From contig NZ_CAPS01000144.1 in assembly GCF_000333955.1 (NCBI RefSeq), positions 60,867-124,866 of the forward strand: a stretch of DNA of 64,000 nucleotides, written 5' to 3'. Below the pieces are notes generated by a model. The model ran no database searches. It was given only the letters and a program-made list of their open reading frames with translations, and had not been told where the DNA came from. This DNA is from Rhodococcus sp. AW25M09. Its GTDB lineage: Bacteria > Actinomycetota > Actinomycetes > Mycobacteriales > Mycobacteriaceae. A program made the translations under genes and the position numbers. Shown here in pieces: positions 25,595-35,063 of the stretch; the stretch's first letter is position 1, and each line of letters begins with the position of its first letter.

Positions 25595-26570
25595 CAGCTT
25601 CTCGTTCACCATCAGAACGAGCGGCGTACACGGCCATCCGGGCACGGTAGCGAATCTTCTTCTTCAGCGCTGAGCCGAGATCGATTCCGAGCACGTCCGC
25701 GAGATGCTCCGTGGACCACTGCCTCCGAAGCGCGATCGAGACGATCTCTGCCTGCTCTGCAAGTGTGAGCGGCAGTCGCCATTCGCCGCACAACCGACGG
25801 TAGACGGCCGCCTCGTCGATGCCGCGGATGCCTCGGGGCGAATGTGGACGCGCTCGAGGGTCGTCGATTTCGTCGTCGTCCCAAGCAAGCGGCGTCGCCC
25901 ATCCCTGCTCGCGGGCTGCGTTCCGTACCTGTTCGTCCGGACCTGGTGTCATGGAGATCTGGTCGTAGACATCGTTGATGACGGACCAGACCTCACTGGG
26001 GACGACTTGATCAGACGGCAACGTCGAGAGCTTGGGGACCGACAGTCCGGTCAGTTCGGACAGCGCTTGCACCGAGTAGCCCATCGCGACGAGTGCCCGG
26101 ATTCGTCGCTGAGCTCCGACACCGAGTGTCATCGCCCGACCCCGGCTGGGGTGGAAGGTGACGCCGAGAATCGCTTTCGAGATGCTCGCGGTGATCTCGG
26201 TACATCTGAGGTTGGCGACCGTTTCCACATCGCTGAGGTTGAGCTTCGTCAGGTCGAGGATCATCTGGTCGGGCATGCCGCCGAGCCGTAAGGACAGCAG
26301 ATGGCGGCGGGCCGGGCCGGAGGGCACCGATGAGGTACTCCCACGGCGAGATGTTCTGTTAGATCCCGCCGCGGGAGCGGAGCGAGGCTGCGCACGCGCA
26401 GCACCACTGCCGTCGCTCGTCGGACCGAAGGAACCACCCCTCGGCGTCGTCGAGCAACTCCATGAACCGGTATTCCGGTCGCGATTCATTGTATTGCTAT
26501 TGGGCACTGCATCACACAGTGCGGGGGGAAGTTTCTTTTGCGTACGCGAAACCACGTCGACGTCAGTCAT
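25584..26570 (-). CDS. Helix-turn-helix regulator linked to a WhiB-like protein
   Basis: 328 residues; start overlaps the whiB-like stop as ATGA. The middle has GAQRRIRALVAMGYSVQALS followed by ELTGLSVPKLSTLPSDQVV, an HTH arrangement common in actinobacterial and actinophage proteins encoded next to WhiB. A second HTH-like segment near the C-terminus (STEHLADVLGIDLGSALKKK) suggests two DNA-binding modules. The N-terminal 90 residues are low-complexity. Likely controls conjugation or plasmid genes together with the WhiB-like protein. Confidence 0.65.
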   Translation of the reverse strand: MTDVDVVSRTQKKLPPALCDAVPNSNTMNRDRNTGSWSCSTTPRGGSFGPTSDGSGAARAQPRSAPAAGSNRTSRRGSTSSVPSGPARRHLLSLRLGGMPDQMILDLTKLNLSDVETVANLRCTEITASISKAILGVTFHPSRGRAMTLGVGAQRRIRALVAMGYSVQALSELTGLSVPKLSTLPSDQVVPSEVWSVINDVYDQISMTPGPDEQVRNAAREQGWATPLAWDDDEIDDPRARPHSPRGIRGIDEAAVYRRLCGEWRLPLTLAEQAEIVSIALRRQWSTEHLADVLGIDLGSALKKKIRYRARMAVYAARSDGEREADVA

Positions 26571-26995
26571 AGTGCATCCCTTTTCAGTTGATGCGGTTGG
26601 TCAGACCGCACATCAGATGTTGGGGACACTACCTCGCGGGAGTGCATCGCGTCCAGACCGTCGGGTCGTTTTTCTTCGGTGATGAGAGCGCCGCGGTCGT
26701 ACAGTCCGCCGGCCGCAACGCCGGTATAACGATCTGCCTCGGCTCTTGTTCGGCATGCGACGAAGGCTGCGAGCGGGCAGATCTCGCATGATTCGAGGAG
26801 ATCCGCTGCAGCGAGGGTTGCTTGCCGGCGGCGTTCGAGGCGTGGGAGCCGTGACTGCAGCATCTCTGCGACGGTCACTTCACGCGAGGCCCAGTTGCTG
26901 TCTCGGACACACTGTCCGAGTGGCATCGTGAACGATTCTCTGCTCGCGATCGCGCGTAGTTCTGCGCGGCGACCACTGGTGGCTTTCGTTCTCAT
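26567..26995 (-). CDS. WhiB-like iron-sulfur regulator, divergent
   Basis: 142 residues. Four Cys at 29, 70, 73 and 81 and a GVAAGGLY turn correspond to the [4Fe-4S] cluster ligands and the GVWGG loop of WhiB proteins. Spacing is Cx2Cx7C rather than the usual Cx2Cx5C, and the Trp of the turn is missing. WhiB proteins act as redox- or NO-sensitive partners of sigma factors. It is coupled to a downstream HTH protein and an upstream membrane protein by 4-bp overlaps. Confidence 0.75.
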   Translation of the reverse strand: MRTKATSGRRAELRAIASRESFTMPLGQCVRDSNWASREVTVAEMLQSRLPRLERRRQATLAAADLLESCEICPLAAFVACRTRAEADRYTGVAAGGLYDRGALITEEKRPDGLDAMHSREVVSPTSDVRSDQPHQLKRDAL

Positions 26996-27324
26996 CCCCG
27001 GTCACCTCCGTGCAGACGAGCCTGTCGGGCTGAATAGGCGGTGCGGCCGGCGCTGATCGCGACGGCTCCGAGTGCGATGACGACAGCGAGAGCGACGATC
27101 AGTCGTCGACCGTCGAGACCGGCACCGTCCGATGCCGGGATCGCCACCATCGGGGATGCCTCGCTGGCGATCAGGATGGAATGGTCGACCATCCAGGCGA
27201 TGGCTGTCGACCACCACAGGCCTGCGGATCCGAGAGCCATGGTGGCCGCGAGGGGGGCGATCCAGATCAGCGCCATCTGATCGTCGTCCGAGAGTGCTTT
27301 GCTGTTGTTGCCGTGCTGGGGCAT
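26992..27324 (-). CDS. Small membrane protein of the conjugation operon
   Basis: 110 residues from MPQHGNNSKALSDDDQM. Two or three hydrophobic helices (ALIWIAPLAATMALGSAGLW; IVALAVVIALGAVAIS) and a basic C-terminus. Stop overlaps the whiB-like start as ATGA. No family recognised. Possibly a membrane partner of the translocase encoded just upstream. Confidence 0.6.
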   Translation of the reverse strand: MPQHGNNSKALSDDDQMALIWIAPLAATMALGSAGLWWSTAIAWMVDHSILIASEASPMVAIPASDGAGLDGRRLIVALAVVIALGAVAISAGRTAYSARQARLHGGDRG

Positions 27325-27364
27325 GTGGTTGTTCCTCTTCTGATCGAGTGTCTCGCAGGGTGAT

Positions 27365-29617
27365 TCAGGTGGCGAGGGCAAGAGGGCGACGAACTTGAAC
27401 GGTCACATCGAGAGGAATGTCGAGCACCCCCTCGGCATCGCCGTCGCCGCGCCAGGTCAGCCCGACCATGTCGTCGCCGGAGTCGTCGCCGTAGATGGCG
27501 GGCTCGTTGTCGACGACCACCCAGATCCCGGCGTCCTCGTCGAGGAGAATCAGGTCGCCGGCCACGAGGTCGACCGGGGCGGTGTCTTCGGATTCGCCGT
27601 AGCCCTCCCAGTCGTCGACGTCCGAGTCGGAGTCGGGCACCACCTGCAGGTGCGGGCGGTCGAAGCGCACCGGCGAGGCCGGCACGAGGACGGCATGCTC
27701 CTCTTTCGACGTCTGAGAGTCGTGCGCGGGCTCGCGAACGGCGGGGGTGTCGAGGTTGAGCATTGCCATCGGCGACGAAGCGCGACGAGCGGTCTCACTG
27801 TCCGCGCGAGTCTTTCGCCTGGCGACGGGATCGAGGTTGGGATGGTCCGCCGCGCGCGCCCACGGCGCACCGGTGACGTGATGGAAGCGGATCTCTTCTT
27901 CACCGTCCTCGGTGCCGCCGGGATCCGGGTCGAGAATCACCAACCGCTCGTGCCGCACTTCGAGAGGACGCAGGCGGTCCAGCACTGCGGCGTCCTCAGT
28001 GTCTGGCGCGGTTTTGCGGGGGTCGGGAGTGAAGTAGGTCTGAATTTCGACGGCTTGGTTGTGGTCGTTGACACTGGTCGCACGCCCACGACATCCGCGT
28101 GGGATACCGACTCCGGTGGTTGCCGATTCCCACATCATCATCGCGCCCTGCGGACTCAACCGACCCATCGATACGCGCTGGCGAAAGTTGTCTCGCATGT
28201 CTCCGCCGAAGTACTCGGCATCGGGACGCTGCGTTCCCAACACCATGTGGCACTTCGCTGTGCGACCTTTTCGCCCGATCGACGCCACTTCCTGAAGGGT
28301 CTTCGGCTTGGTGGGGTCGCCCTTACCTTTGATGCTCGAGTACCAGTTGAGCAGGTTGCCACGAAAATCGGCGTACTCGTCGATGAACAGAACGACAGGC
28401 TCGAAGTCGGCCTCGGTAGCTTCTCCGTTGACGATCAGCGAGTACCGGGTTTCCATCAGCTTCCAGAACCGATGAATTACTGCGATCTGGTGCTCCATGT
28501 GACTGGCGACGATCTGCACATTCGGCCAGTCCTGGAACCCCAAGAACTCGACCCCTTTTCCGTCGACGACCCACACAGGCCAGCCGTGCGCGGTGAGCTG
28601 TGTCAGCAGGGTGTGAGCGGTGACGGTCTTTCCGGTTCCGGATGCGCCGACGAGCATGAAGTGCGGGTCGATCGCCGGCCGCCACACCATGGGGTTGCCG
28701 TCCTCGTCCTCGCCGTACGAAATCGCGACCGAGTCGTAGTCGGAGTGCGCGAGGTCGCCGAGGTCGGTCGTGGACCTTTCGTCGTCGAGGCCGGCCGGGT
28801 TGTAGAGCTTCTTCGGAAAGGTCGGGCGCACCTCGAAACGCACCCAGTCCGTTTCGAGGTTCCAGCGAGCACGCCACCGGCCGGGCAGATTGACGCTCAC
28901 TACTCGTTGCACTCGGGCCCGATAGCCCTCGGACTCGAGTCGATGTCCGACCTCATGGGTGGCTTCGACAGCCACAAGATCTCCGGTGCTCGGGTCCGTC
29001 TCGTGTCTGGTGATCTTTCCGGTCGGCCCCAACAGCGCGAGAATCGTGCGCGTGGCTTTGACGAGTTCGGGCGAGACATGCGTCTCGGAAATGGACCGCG
29101 TGTCCGGGACGAGAACGAGTCGGCGCTTGCGTGTGTTGTGCTTCTGGATCTGGTATCGACCCCAGCTCTGCTGGGAGAGCAGTTCGACGACGCGGGGCTC
29201 CCACTGGTCGTCGAGAAGGAGCGCGGCCGACTGATAGCGGACCGTGATCCGGCCCGGACGGCCGGGCCACTGTCCGCGCCACCGAGTCGCCGTCAGGACA
29301 TCACGGGTCGGCGGTGACGCGGTCAGCCTGCAGAGCTGCTCGATCGCCCGATCGGTCTCTTCGGCTCGGATCGTGGCTCGATAGCCGTTGTAGCCGACGA
29401 CCGCGCCAGCCCCGACGCCGAGTGCTGCCCCACCCCAAGCGATCGCGGCGTCGAGCTCCACTATCGGGCCCAGCGCTGCCGACACAACTCCACCGGCCAC
29501 CCAGAGCACACAGTTGCGGATCCACGGATTGTTCTGGGGGTCGAGCGACGGGGCATCACGCAGCGACCGGTATCCGTCGAGGGGAGCCTGAGCCGGGGCG
29601 GGTAGTGCGCCCATCAT
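27365..29617 (-). CDS. FtsK/SpoIIIE-type DNA translocase (conjugative coupling/TraB-like)
   Basis: 750 residues. Two N-terminal transmembrane helices (WVAGGVVSAALGPIV; WGGAALGVGAGAVVGY), a middle domain, then a P-loop ATPase with Walker A GASGTGKTVTAHT near residue 326 and Walker B VVLFIDEYADF near 412. RQRVSMGRLSPQG and the following segment fit the FtsK-HerA arginine-finger region. The C-terminal 150 residues are acidic and variable. It probably pumps or couples DNA at the membrane during transfer (TraB in Streptomyces, TcpA in clostridial plasmids). Start overlaps the preceding stop as ATGA. Confidence 0.88.
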   Translation of the reverse strand: MMGALPAPAQAPLDGYRSLRDAPSLDPQNNPWIRNCVLWVAGGVVSAALGPIVELDAAIAWGGAALGVGAGAVVGYNGYRATIRAEETDRAIEQLCRLTASPPTRDVLTATRWRGQWPGRPGRITVRYQSAALLLDDQWEPRVVELLSQQSWGRYQIQKHNTRKRRLVLVPDTRSISETHVSPELVKATRTILALLGPTGKITRHETDPSTGDLVAVEATHEVGHRLESEGYRARVQRVVSVNLPGRWRARWNLETDWVRFEVRPTFPKKLYNPAGLDDERSTTDLGDLAHSDYDSVAISYGEDEDGNPMVWRPAIDPHFMLVGASGTGKTVTAHTLLTQLTAHGWPVWVVDGKGVEFLGFQDWPNVQIVASHMEHQIAVIHRFWKLMETRYSLIVNGEATEADFEPVVLFIDEYADFRGNLLNWYSSIKGKGDPTKPKTLQEVASIGRKGRTAKCHMVLGTQRPDAEYFGGDMRDNFRQRVSMGRLSPQGAMMMWESATTGVGIPRGCRGRATSVNDHNQAVEIQTYFTPDPRKTAPDTEDAAVLDRLRPLEVRHERLVILDPDPGGTEDGEEEIRFHHVTGAPWARAADHPNLDPVARRKTRADSETARRASSPMAMLNLDTPAVREPAHDSQTSKEEHAVLVPASPVRFDRPHLQVVPDSDSDVDDWEGYGESEDTAPVDLVAGDLILLDEDAGIWVVVDNEPAIYGDDSGDDMVGLTWRGDGDAEGVLDIPLDVTVQVRRPLALAT

Positions 29618-30042
29618 GCATCCCGGGTGATCGTGATCAGGATGCCGTCACTGGAAGTCGGGCGCATCGTTGCGGTCAGGGCCACGCGGCGGCGGCCGAC
29701 TTCGTTGTTGAGATGGGTCGGGTTGTAGTCGAGGGAGAATCTGCACGCGACGTGAGGCCGGCAGTGCACGGCGCGGATCGCCGCCTCGACAAGCCTGCTC
29801 AAGCGCTCGTCTTCGGAATCGACGCGCAGGTTGCTCGAATTCCACTCGACGACGAGAGACCAGACCTCGTCGGTGGTTGCGAGGGTCACGATCCGGTCGG
29901 TGGGATCGTCGAGCCTGAAGGTCTCGATGCGAGCGAAGTTCGGCAGCGCTCCTCGATCGATGACAGGACTCAGGGGGCCGCCCGCGGTTCGACTGCTCCT
30001 CGAACGTGCCCTCGCTACGTGTAGTCGTGTCGGTGCGCTCAT
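29614..30042 (-). CDS. First gene of the translocase operon, hypothetical
   Basis: 142 residues beginning MSAPTRLHVARARSRSS. A basic, disordered N-terminus precedes a beta-rich part (EVWSLVVEWNSSNLRV; RVALTATMRPTSSDGILITI). No family recognised. It is the first gene of the translocase operon, 30 bp downstream of a promoter element shared with the 40.1-kb operon. Confidence 0.6.
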   Translation of the reverse strand: MSAPTRLHVARARSRSSRTAGGPLSPVIDRGALPNFARIETFRLDDPTDRIVTLATTDEVWSLVVEWNSSNLRVDSEDERLSRLVEAAIRAVHCRPHVACRFSLDYNPTHLNNEVGRRRVALTATMRPTSSDGILITITRDA

Positions 30043-30071
30043 GGGGACTCCCTGTCTCGTCGTGCCTTCTC

Positions 30072-30109
30072 GAGAACAGGTAGATGCAAGTGCGTCGACT
30101 TCTGTGACA
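30072..30109 (-). promoter_or_regulatory. Shared conjugation-operon promoter element, copy A
   Basis: On the minus strand TGTCACAGA and ATCTACCTGTTCTC are separated by 15 bases. The same two blocks with exactly the same spacing lie at 40178-40215 upstream of the other conjugation operon. The unconserved spacer argues for a promoter or operator rather than a coding relic. Confidence 0.65.
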
Positions 30110-30703
30110 ACTGCAGGGAATCTTTTTCCGACAACTCTTCATCTCGCGCAGCAGCGCATGCGTTCATGGCCCCATCACTGGCACACCGATCGGTCACCGG
30201 TGATCTATCGGTGATGGTGCGACCGACGTCCGACAAGTCGAGCTGGGTGTTCCGACCTACCGGCACCCGTGCAGTCATTTGCCTTCGACACCCCTTGACA
30301 TGGGGGGTACGCTGCAAACTGCGAAGCGAAGCGAGCAAGGCTTGCAGCGACCTTCCCACATCCGGGGCATATAACCACCAATTCTCGGCAGCATCGGTGC
30401 CTCATCAACTGCTCATCGGATACGGTTCGATTCCTCTCTCACGCACCTTCGGGCAACGGCCATCCGGCCTCCGTGCCAGGCATGACCGCCACGAGATTCG
30501 ACATACGCAAGCCACCCCGATCTGCCTGGAGCGCGGCTCCTCGTCGCGGATCCGCGAGCCAAGGACGGAAGCTGATGGTCACGTAGCGCGAGGGGCAAGA
30601 ACGGCGGCCACCGATCACGGGAAACATCGCGCCCCACGGCACGCCCGTACAGGGCGACCGGACAGCGGCCGGCGGCCCTCACCGAGTCATGTGCAGCGAG
30701 AGG
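30110..30703. other. Non-coding interval between two minus-strand operons
   Basis: No convincing gene on either strand. It contains TTGACA at 30295 without a good -10 partner, short repeats around AGCGAAGCGAGCAAGG at 30323, and a C/G-rich stretch to 30700. Upstream control sequences for 30042 and the 3' region of the T4SS operon are the likely content. Confidence 0.5.
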
Positions 30704-31306
30704 TCAGAAGTCGAGAGTGTCCACACTCCACCCGACTGCGGTCGGCACTGCCGATACCCACACGGTCGTGGTGGAGTCGACGGGGACCGTGGCATCCGAG
30801 GTAACGGCCGATTGCGTTATCTCCGCAACTCGATAGATCCGCTCGGCGGTATCTGCCGGGCATCCGGAGCAGCCGATCGAAACGGTCGCGGTGATTTCGG
30901 CGTCTTCTTCCTTCCACTGTTCCCACTGGGTGCCGGGGCCGCGCTCCGTCGTTGCAGGGGTGGAAAGTTGAGCCGCGAGGTTGTCGGTGAACCATCGGCG
31001 GGCGCGTAGAAACGCGTCGGTCGAGCTCGTGTCGGTACTGGGGTACCAGGTGAACGAGGTAGTCAGTGCTTGCCTGATCGCGGTCTCCGCGGCGGCGGCA
31101 TCGCTGTTGGTCGGAGTGGGGATCTCGGTTGCCTCGACCGGCAGTGGGTCAGGTTCGGGTAGCGCCGGCGCGATCGGCGCGCTCGTTGTCTCCGGCGTCG
31201 CCGAAGCAGCATCATCTGGGTCGGGTGAGCTGCAAGACCAGGCGATCGCCACCACGGCTACAACGACGACGAGGACGGCTATAAGGCGTCGAGCGACAAC
31301 GGACAT
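30704..31306 (-). CDS. Exported protein at the end of the T4SS operon
   Basis: 200 residues. N-terminal hydrophobic helix (LIAVLVVVVAVVAIAWSCSS) with a Cys that could be a lipobox, then a Pro/Thr-rich linker and a C-terminal domain of about 130 residues with AETAIRQALTTSFTWYP and TVSIGCSGCPADTAERIYRV. The layout (short N-terminal anchor, NTF2-like-size domain) resembles VirB8/TcpC-type or other conjugal accessory proteins, but the match is not firm. Start overlaps the hydrolase stop by one base. Confidence 0.6.
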   Translation of the reverse strand: MSVVARRLIAVLVVVVAVVAIAWSCSSPDPDDAASATPETTSAPIAPALPEPDPLPVEATEIPTPTNSDAAAAETAIRQALTTSFTWYPSTDTSSTDAFLRARRWFTDNLAAQLSTPATTERGPGTQWEQWKEEDAEITATVSIGCSGCPADTAERIYRVAEITQSAVTSDATVPVDSTTTVWVSAVPTAVGWSVDTLDF

Positions 31307-32895
31307 CAGATCCTCCGAGCTTTCATTCCAGCCATGAGTGGAGCTTGTTTGACGACGTCTCCGGTGGTGGGGGCGTGAATCATTTGTCCGTCACCGATGT
31401 AGATGCCGACGTGCCCCGGGCCGTTCGCATCGAACGATCCAAACACGAGATCACCGGGCATTGCCTGATCGATCGGGATCTCCGAACCCACTCCCCACTG
31501 GGCCTCGGATGTGCGCGGCAACGTGATGTTCTTGCCCGAAAAATAGGCGAAACTGGTCAGGCCCGAACAGTCGAATCCCCCTCGGGACGGGCCGTTGACA
31601 TCTCCGCCGCCCCAGACGTAAGGGGTTCCGAGGTACTGGCGTGCAGCCTCGACGACATTGTCTCCGTCAGCGCCGGTCGGGACGAACCGGCCTGCGGAAC
31701 CTTGGGATGTGTACTGCGCCTGTCCGGCCAGAATCTTCGCAACATACGGCTGTGTTTGCGTCGTGTAGTCACCGCCGGACGGCATTCCACCGGCCGCGAG
31801 CACCGCGCCAGGGCCCGCGTTGTAGCCGGCAATCGTCAATGCCGTCGGGTCACCCTTCACTTTTCCTGCTGCGATGGCGGCGGTGATATCGCCGTTAATC
31901 GCGCACATGAAGTGAGCCTGTGAGATCACTGCATCGCCGATGGAGTTGGGGTCGGCGCGCCCGTCTCCGTCGTAGTCCTTGCCCCACGTCGCCCATGTAC
32001 CCGGCATGAATTGCGCCGGCCCCAACGCTCCGGTACTCGACACCGGCGCGGACGGACCGTACTTGAACCCGTTCTCCGCAGAGAGCTGAGAAGCGATCAG
32101 CGGAGCACTCACGCCCGGGCAGACAGCTCCCGCTTTGCGGATCCACGGCTCGAACTCGGGCGGCACGGACCCGGCTCGAAGATCTCCGCCCGCCGTACCG
32201 AAGCCACAATCGACTACTGCACCGACGCCGGTCGCTGAACCATCACCGGCCGATTGCGGGCTTCCCGCCTGACCGAGTTTGATCATCGGGTCGATAGCGG
32301 TTCCGCCCTGTAGACGGCCACCTTCCCAATATTCGAAGTGCAGATGTGGGCCGGTGGATCCGCCGGCATTGCCGATGTCGGCGATATGGTTGCCGACCTT
32401 GACCTGTTGTCCCTCTTTGACGAGGACGCCGTTGGGATACATATGCCCGTACACGGTGGAGACCGGTTTGCCGTCGACGATCGAGTCGAGAACGATCCAC
32501 ATTCCGAAGCCTCGAGCGGGCCCGGCCTTGACGACAGTGCCGTCGAGAGCTGCGTAGATCGGGGTACCGATCGGGCCCGCGAAGTCGACGCCTTGATGCA
32601 TCGTCCCCCACCGCTGCCCGAAGGGGGACGTCATCGTGGTCGTTCCATCACGAGTCGGCTTACCGATCGGACCGGACGGCGTCAACGGCGACGCATCCTC
32701 GCCACCGGTGCCGGAGGAGACCGTGGGAGCGCAGCCGTTAGAGCCCGACGACGTGACGATCACGATGACCACCAACGGAACGACAACGAGGACACCGAGA
32801 GCAGCGATTCCGACCGCCAGAATGAGCTTCCACCATCGACGGGGCGCTTTCGAGTCCGGCGACACCACCGTCTCAGGCGGGGCCACCAAGGTCAT
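31306..32895 (-). CDS. Three-domain peptidoglycan hydrolase (M23, lytic transglycosylase, NlpC/P60)
   Basis: 529 residues. One transmembrane helix near the N-terminus, then an M23 endopeptidase-like domain at about residues 85-190 (HQGVDFAGPIGTPIYAALDG and GPHLHFEYW). A transglycosylase-like domain at about 255-345 has ASQLSAENGFKYG and GALGPAQFMPGTWATWG. The C-terminal NlpC/P60 domain at about 415-520 has YLGTPYVWGG and FDCSGLTSF with its catalytic Cys. It should open the cell wall for the transfer apparatus. Two domains are common in conjugative hydrolases; three in one chain is notable. Confidence 0.92.
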   Translation of the reverse strand: MTLVAPPETVVSPDSKAPRRWWKLILAVGIAALGVLVVVPLVVIVIVTSSGSNGCAPTVSSGTGGEDASPLTPSGPIGKPTRDGTTTMTSPFGQRWGTMHQGVDFAGPIGTPIYAALDGTVVKAGPARGFGMWIVLDSIVDGKPVSTVYGHMYPNGVLVKEGQQVKVGNHIADIGNAGGSTGPHLHFEYWEGGRLQGGTAIDPMIKLGQAGSPQSAGDGSATGVGAVVDCGFGTAGGDLRAGSVPPEFEPWIRKAGAVCPGVSAPLIASQLSAENGFKYGPSAPVSSTGALGPAQFMPGTWATWGKDYDGDGRADPNSIGDAVISQAHFMCAINGDITAAIAAGKVKGDPTALTIAGYNAGPGAVLAAGGMPSGGDYTTQTQPYVAKILAGQAQYTSQGSAGRFVPTGADGDNVVEAARQYLGTPYVWGGGDVNGPSRGGFDCSGLTSFAYFSGKNITLPRTSEAQWGVGSEIPIDQAMPGDLVFGSFDANGPGHVGIYIGDGQMIHAPTTGDVVKQAPLMAGMKARRI

Positions 32896-35063
32896 CGCCG
32901 TGCGCCTGAAGCAGCCCGATGGAGGATCTCCGTCGGATTCGTGGTGGCACCGGGTTCGACGGTCGGTCGTGCACGACGCGGAGTGCTCGACGCCCGCGTG
33001 GACCTGTCGGGAAGCAGTAGCGGCGAGCCCTCATCGGTGGAGTACTCACGGAAGCGTCCACCTCCAGGGCCTGTCACCGTGGCGCGGCTGACCCGAACGT
33101 TTCGGCTTCCAGGAGTCGACAGCGCCGGAGCGGTAGCCACCGGACGCTTGATACCGGGTGCACTCGTTGCCTTGTCGCCGTGAGAGCGGCCCGTCGATCG
33201 GTCACCGACGGAACTGGGAACCGGAGTGTGGGAGTGACCGGAGCCGCCGACCGACGGCGACGGGGGAAGGTCGATGTTCATCGGCTTGCGGAGCCGGGGA
33301 TGGGTTTCGGAGGCCTTGGTCGTGCTGGCGCTGGCGGCCTCGGCGGCTTTGGCGTCGGTCCGTCGACCGACGACCTTCTTGACACCGGCCGTTGCAATTC
33401 TTCCGGCCGAGTAGACCACGGCAGCAGTTCCCAACGTGGCTGCACTGCTGGCGGCGGCCGTCCCGTCGACGAGAGCTTTACTTGCCTTGGCGGTTCGGGC
33501 CGTTGCATGGGTGGCTGTCTTGGCCAGTCCCTTTCCGCCCTGATAAGCCTGGCGGGCAACCTGCCCGGCGTAGGCGGCTTGGGCGAGTGGACTGGTGGGG
33601 GTCTTGGTCGATATGGCTGTCGGTGCAGCTCCCGGTCTACTTCCGAGTTTGCGCGCAAGAGCGTCGGAGGCTTTCCGTAGCCCCTTCACTGCGCGGCGGT
33701 AGAGAATGATGCCCGCGATCAGAACAATGTCGGTCAGGATGAACTTCATCATCAGCGGAGAGTCGCCGTCTCCTCTGAACAGCTGCCCGATCACGATCAT
33801 GTATCCGACGAGGAACACCACCGCGAAGATGACGATGACCATCGACATCAGCACCGCTGCAAGGGTTTTCCACAATGCTCCGCGGCCGGCTCCGGGCAGG
33901 ATTCCGATGACGGTCACCACGATCCCCTTGACGGCCGATGCGAGGGCGGTGAGGACCGCGAGGATGAGGGTGAACGCCAGAATTGTGGCGAATCCGAGCA
34001 GGATCACACCGGCCAGTAGCATCGCGATGCCGGACCCGACCTGTCCTGGTCCGGGGTGATCGGCGAAGTCCTTCATCTGTTTTGCGCCTTCGCCGCCACA
34101 GCCTTTGATGTTGTCCTTGAGGGTGTCTCGGGTGTTGCCGTCTGCTTTCTCGTGGCCGGCGTCCCAGGCTTGAGTGCAACGTTCTCCGTCGGGCGAGCCA
34201 TCGATGACGCGGCCGAAGTTCAACAGTTGGGTCGGCTGCCTGATGAACGTATCGGCCATCTGCTCCGAGATCTCGTCGATGAGTTCGTCAGAACTCGACG
34301 TCGTATCTCCTTCGTTCGCCAGGCCTGCCGCGAGCTGCACTCCGGCGTCGCGCGCCTGCATGATCAGGCCGTCTTGTCCCGCGACTCGTTCGACTGGATT
34401 GGAGAGGATTCCCACTGCCGCAGCAGCGATCGCGGCTGCCATCAGGAGTTCGTACACTCCCGTCGTCCACCGTCCGCGAATGACCCACCACGCTCCGACG
34501 CCTCCAGCAGCAGTGAGAAGGAGCCCCGTGAGCTGGAATTGATCGGTGACCGTCTGCATCGCATCGCCGATCGAACGGAACGGCGCAGTGAGCAGCTCGA
34601 GCCATTCGAACCGCAAGGCGTAGGTGACGAACCAAATCGCGAAGCCGGTCACCCCTCGGTACACCTCGTACTCGAGCATGATGAAGGTGGAGAACACGGT
34701 GTACATCGGGTGTCCGACCGAGCCTTCGTCGATGGACATGAAGTAGTCCCAGACCAGAATTCCGTGAGAGTCACGAACGTCCATCCAGCTGAAGGTGCTG
34801 TTGCTGGGCAGGGTTTCACCTGGGTCGGCATGTGCTGGGGACGCCAGGGCGATCGCCAGCAGGCCGATCATGTGCCAGAGAGCGGCACCCGTGACGATCG
34901 CGCGGCGGATCCGAGATGCCACTACCCACTTGAAGACCGGGCCGAGGAAACGACCGAGAACACTGCACCACGACCGCGGGATCCACGACCACAGCACCAG
35001 TTCGAGAACCATCTTGACGCCGCCGCCAATCGAACTGGGCCGGTGCGCAAATCGTTTCGACAT
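32892..35063 (-). CDS. Polytopic conjugation membrane protein (VirB6/TraG-N-like)
   Basis: 723 residues. Start at the ATG in TGATG overlapping the VirB4-like stop; ATG 35069 is possible. A hydrophobic N-terminal segment resembling a signal, then several transmembrane helices in two groups (AIWFVTYALRFEWL, TGLLLTAAGGVGAWWVI, ELLMAAAIAAAAVGIL; then VGSGIAMLLAGVILLGFA and VIVIFAVVFLVGYMIVI), and a long basic, Ala/Pro/Thr-rich cytoplasmic tail. This matches the channel component of Gram-positive T4SS modules. Start and stop couple it to its neighbours. Confidence 0.8.
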   Translation of the reverse strand: MSKRFAHRPSSIGGGVKMVLELVLWSWIPRSWCSVLGRFLGPVFKWVVASRIRRAIVTGAALWHMIGLLAIALASPAHADPGETLPSNSTFSWMDVRDSHGILVWDYFMSIDEGSVGHPMYTVFSTFIMLEYEVYRGVTGFAIWFVTYALRFEWLELLTAPFRSIGDAMQTVTDQFQLTGLLLTAAGGVGAWWVIRGRWTTGVYELLMAAAIAAAAVGILSNPVERVAGQDGLIMQARDAGVQLAAGLANEGDTTSSSDELIDEISEQMADTFIRQPTQLLNFGRVIDGSPDGERCTQAWDAGHEKADGNTRDTLKDNIKGCGGEGAKQMKDFADHPGPGQVGSGIAMLLAGVILLGFATILAFTLILAVLTALASAVKGIVVTVIGILPGAGRGALWKTLAAVLMSMVIVIFAVVFLVGYMIVIGQLFRGDGDSPLMMKFILTDIVLIAGIILYRRAVKGLRKASDALARKLGSRPGAAPTAISTKTPTSPLAQAAYAGQVARQAYQGGKGLAKTATHATARTAKASKALVDGTAAASSAATLGTAAVVYSAGRIATAGVKKVVGRRTDAKAAEAASASTTKASETHPRLRKPMNIDLPPSPSVGGSGHSHTPVPSSVGDRSTGRSHGDKATSAPGIKRPVATAPALSTPGSRNVRVSRATVTGPGGGRFREYSTDEGSPLLLPDRSTRASSTPRRARPTVEPGATTNPTEILHRAASGARR

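Noticed and set aside
27395..29317. 640-codon plus-strand frame opposite the translocase
   Set aside because: It overlaps a gene with clear ATPase motifs and has no domain sense of its own.
30295..30330. TTGACA-type promoter in the 30.1-30.7-kb gap
   Set aside because: No acceptable -10 hexamer at 16-18 bp, and the two minus-strand operons already have a better shared element.
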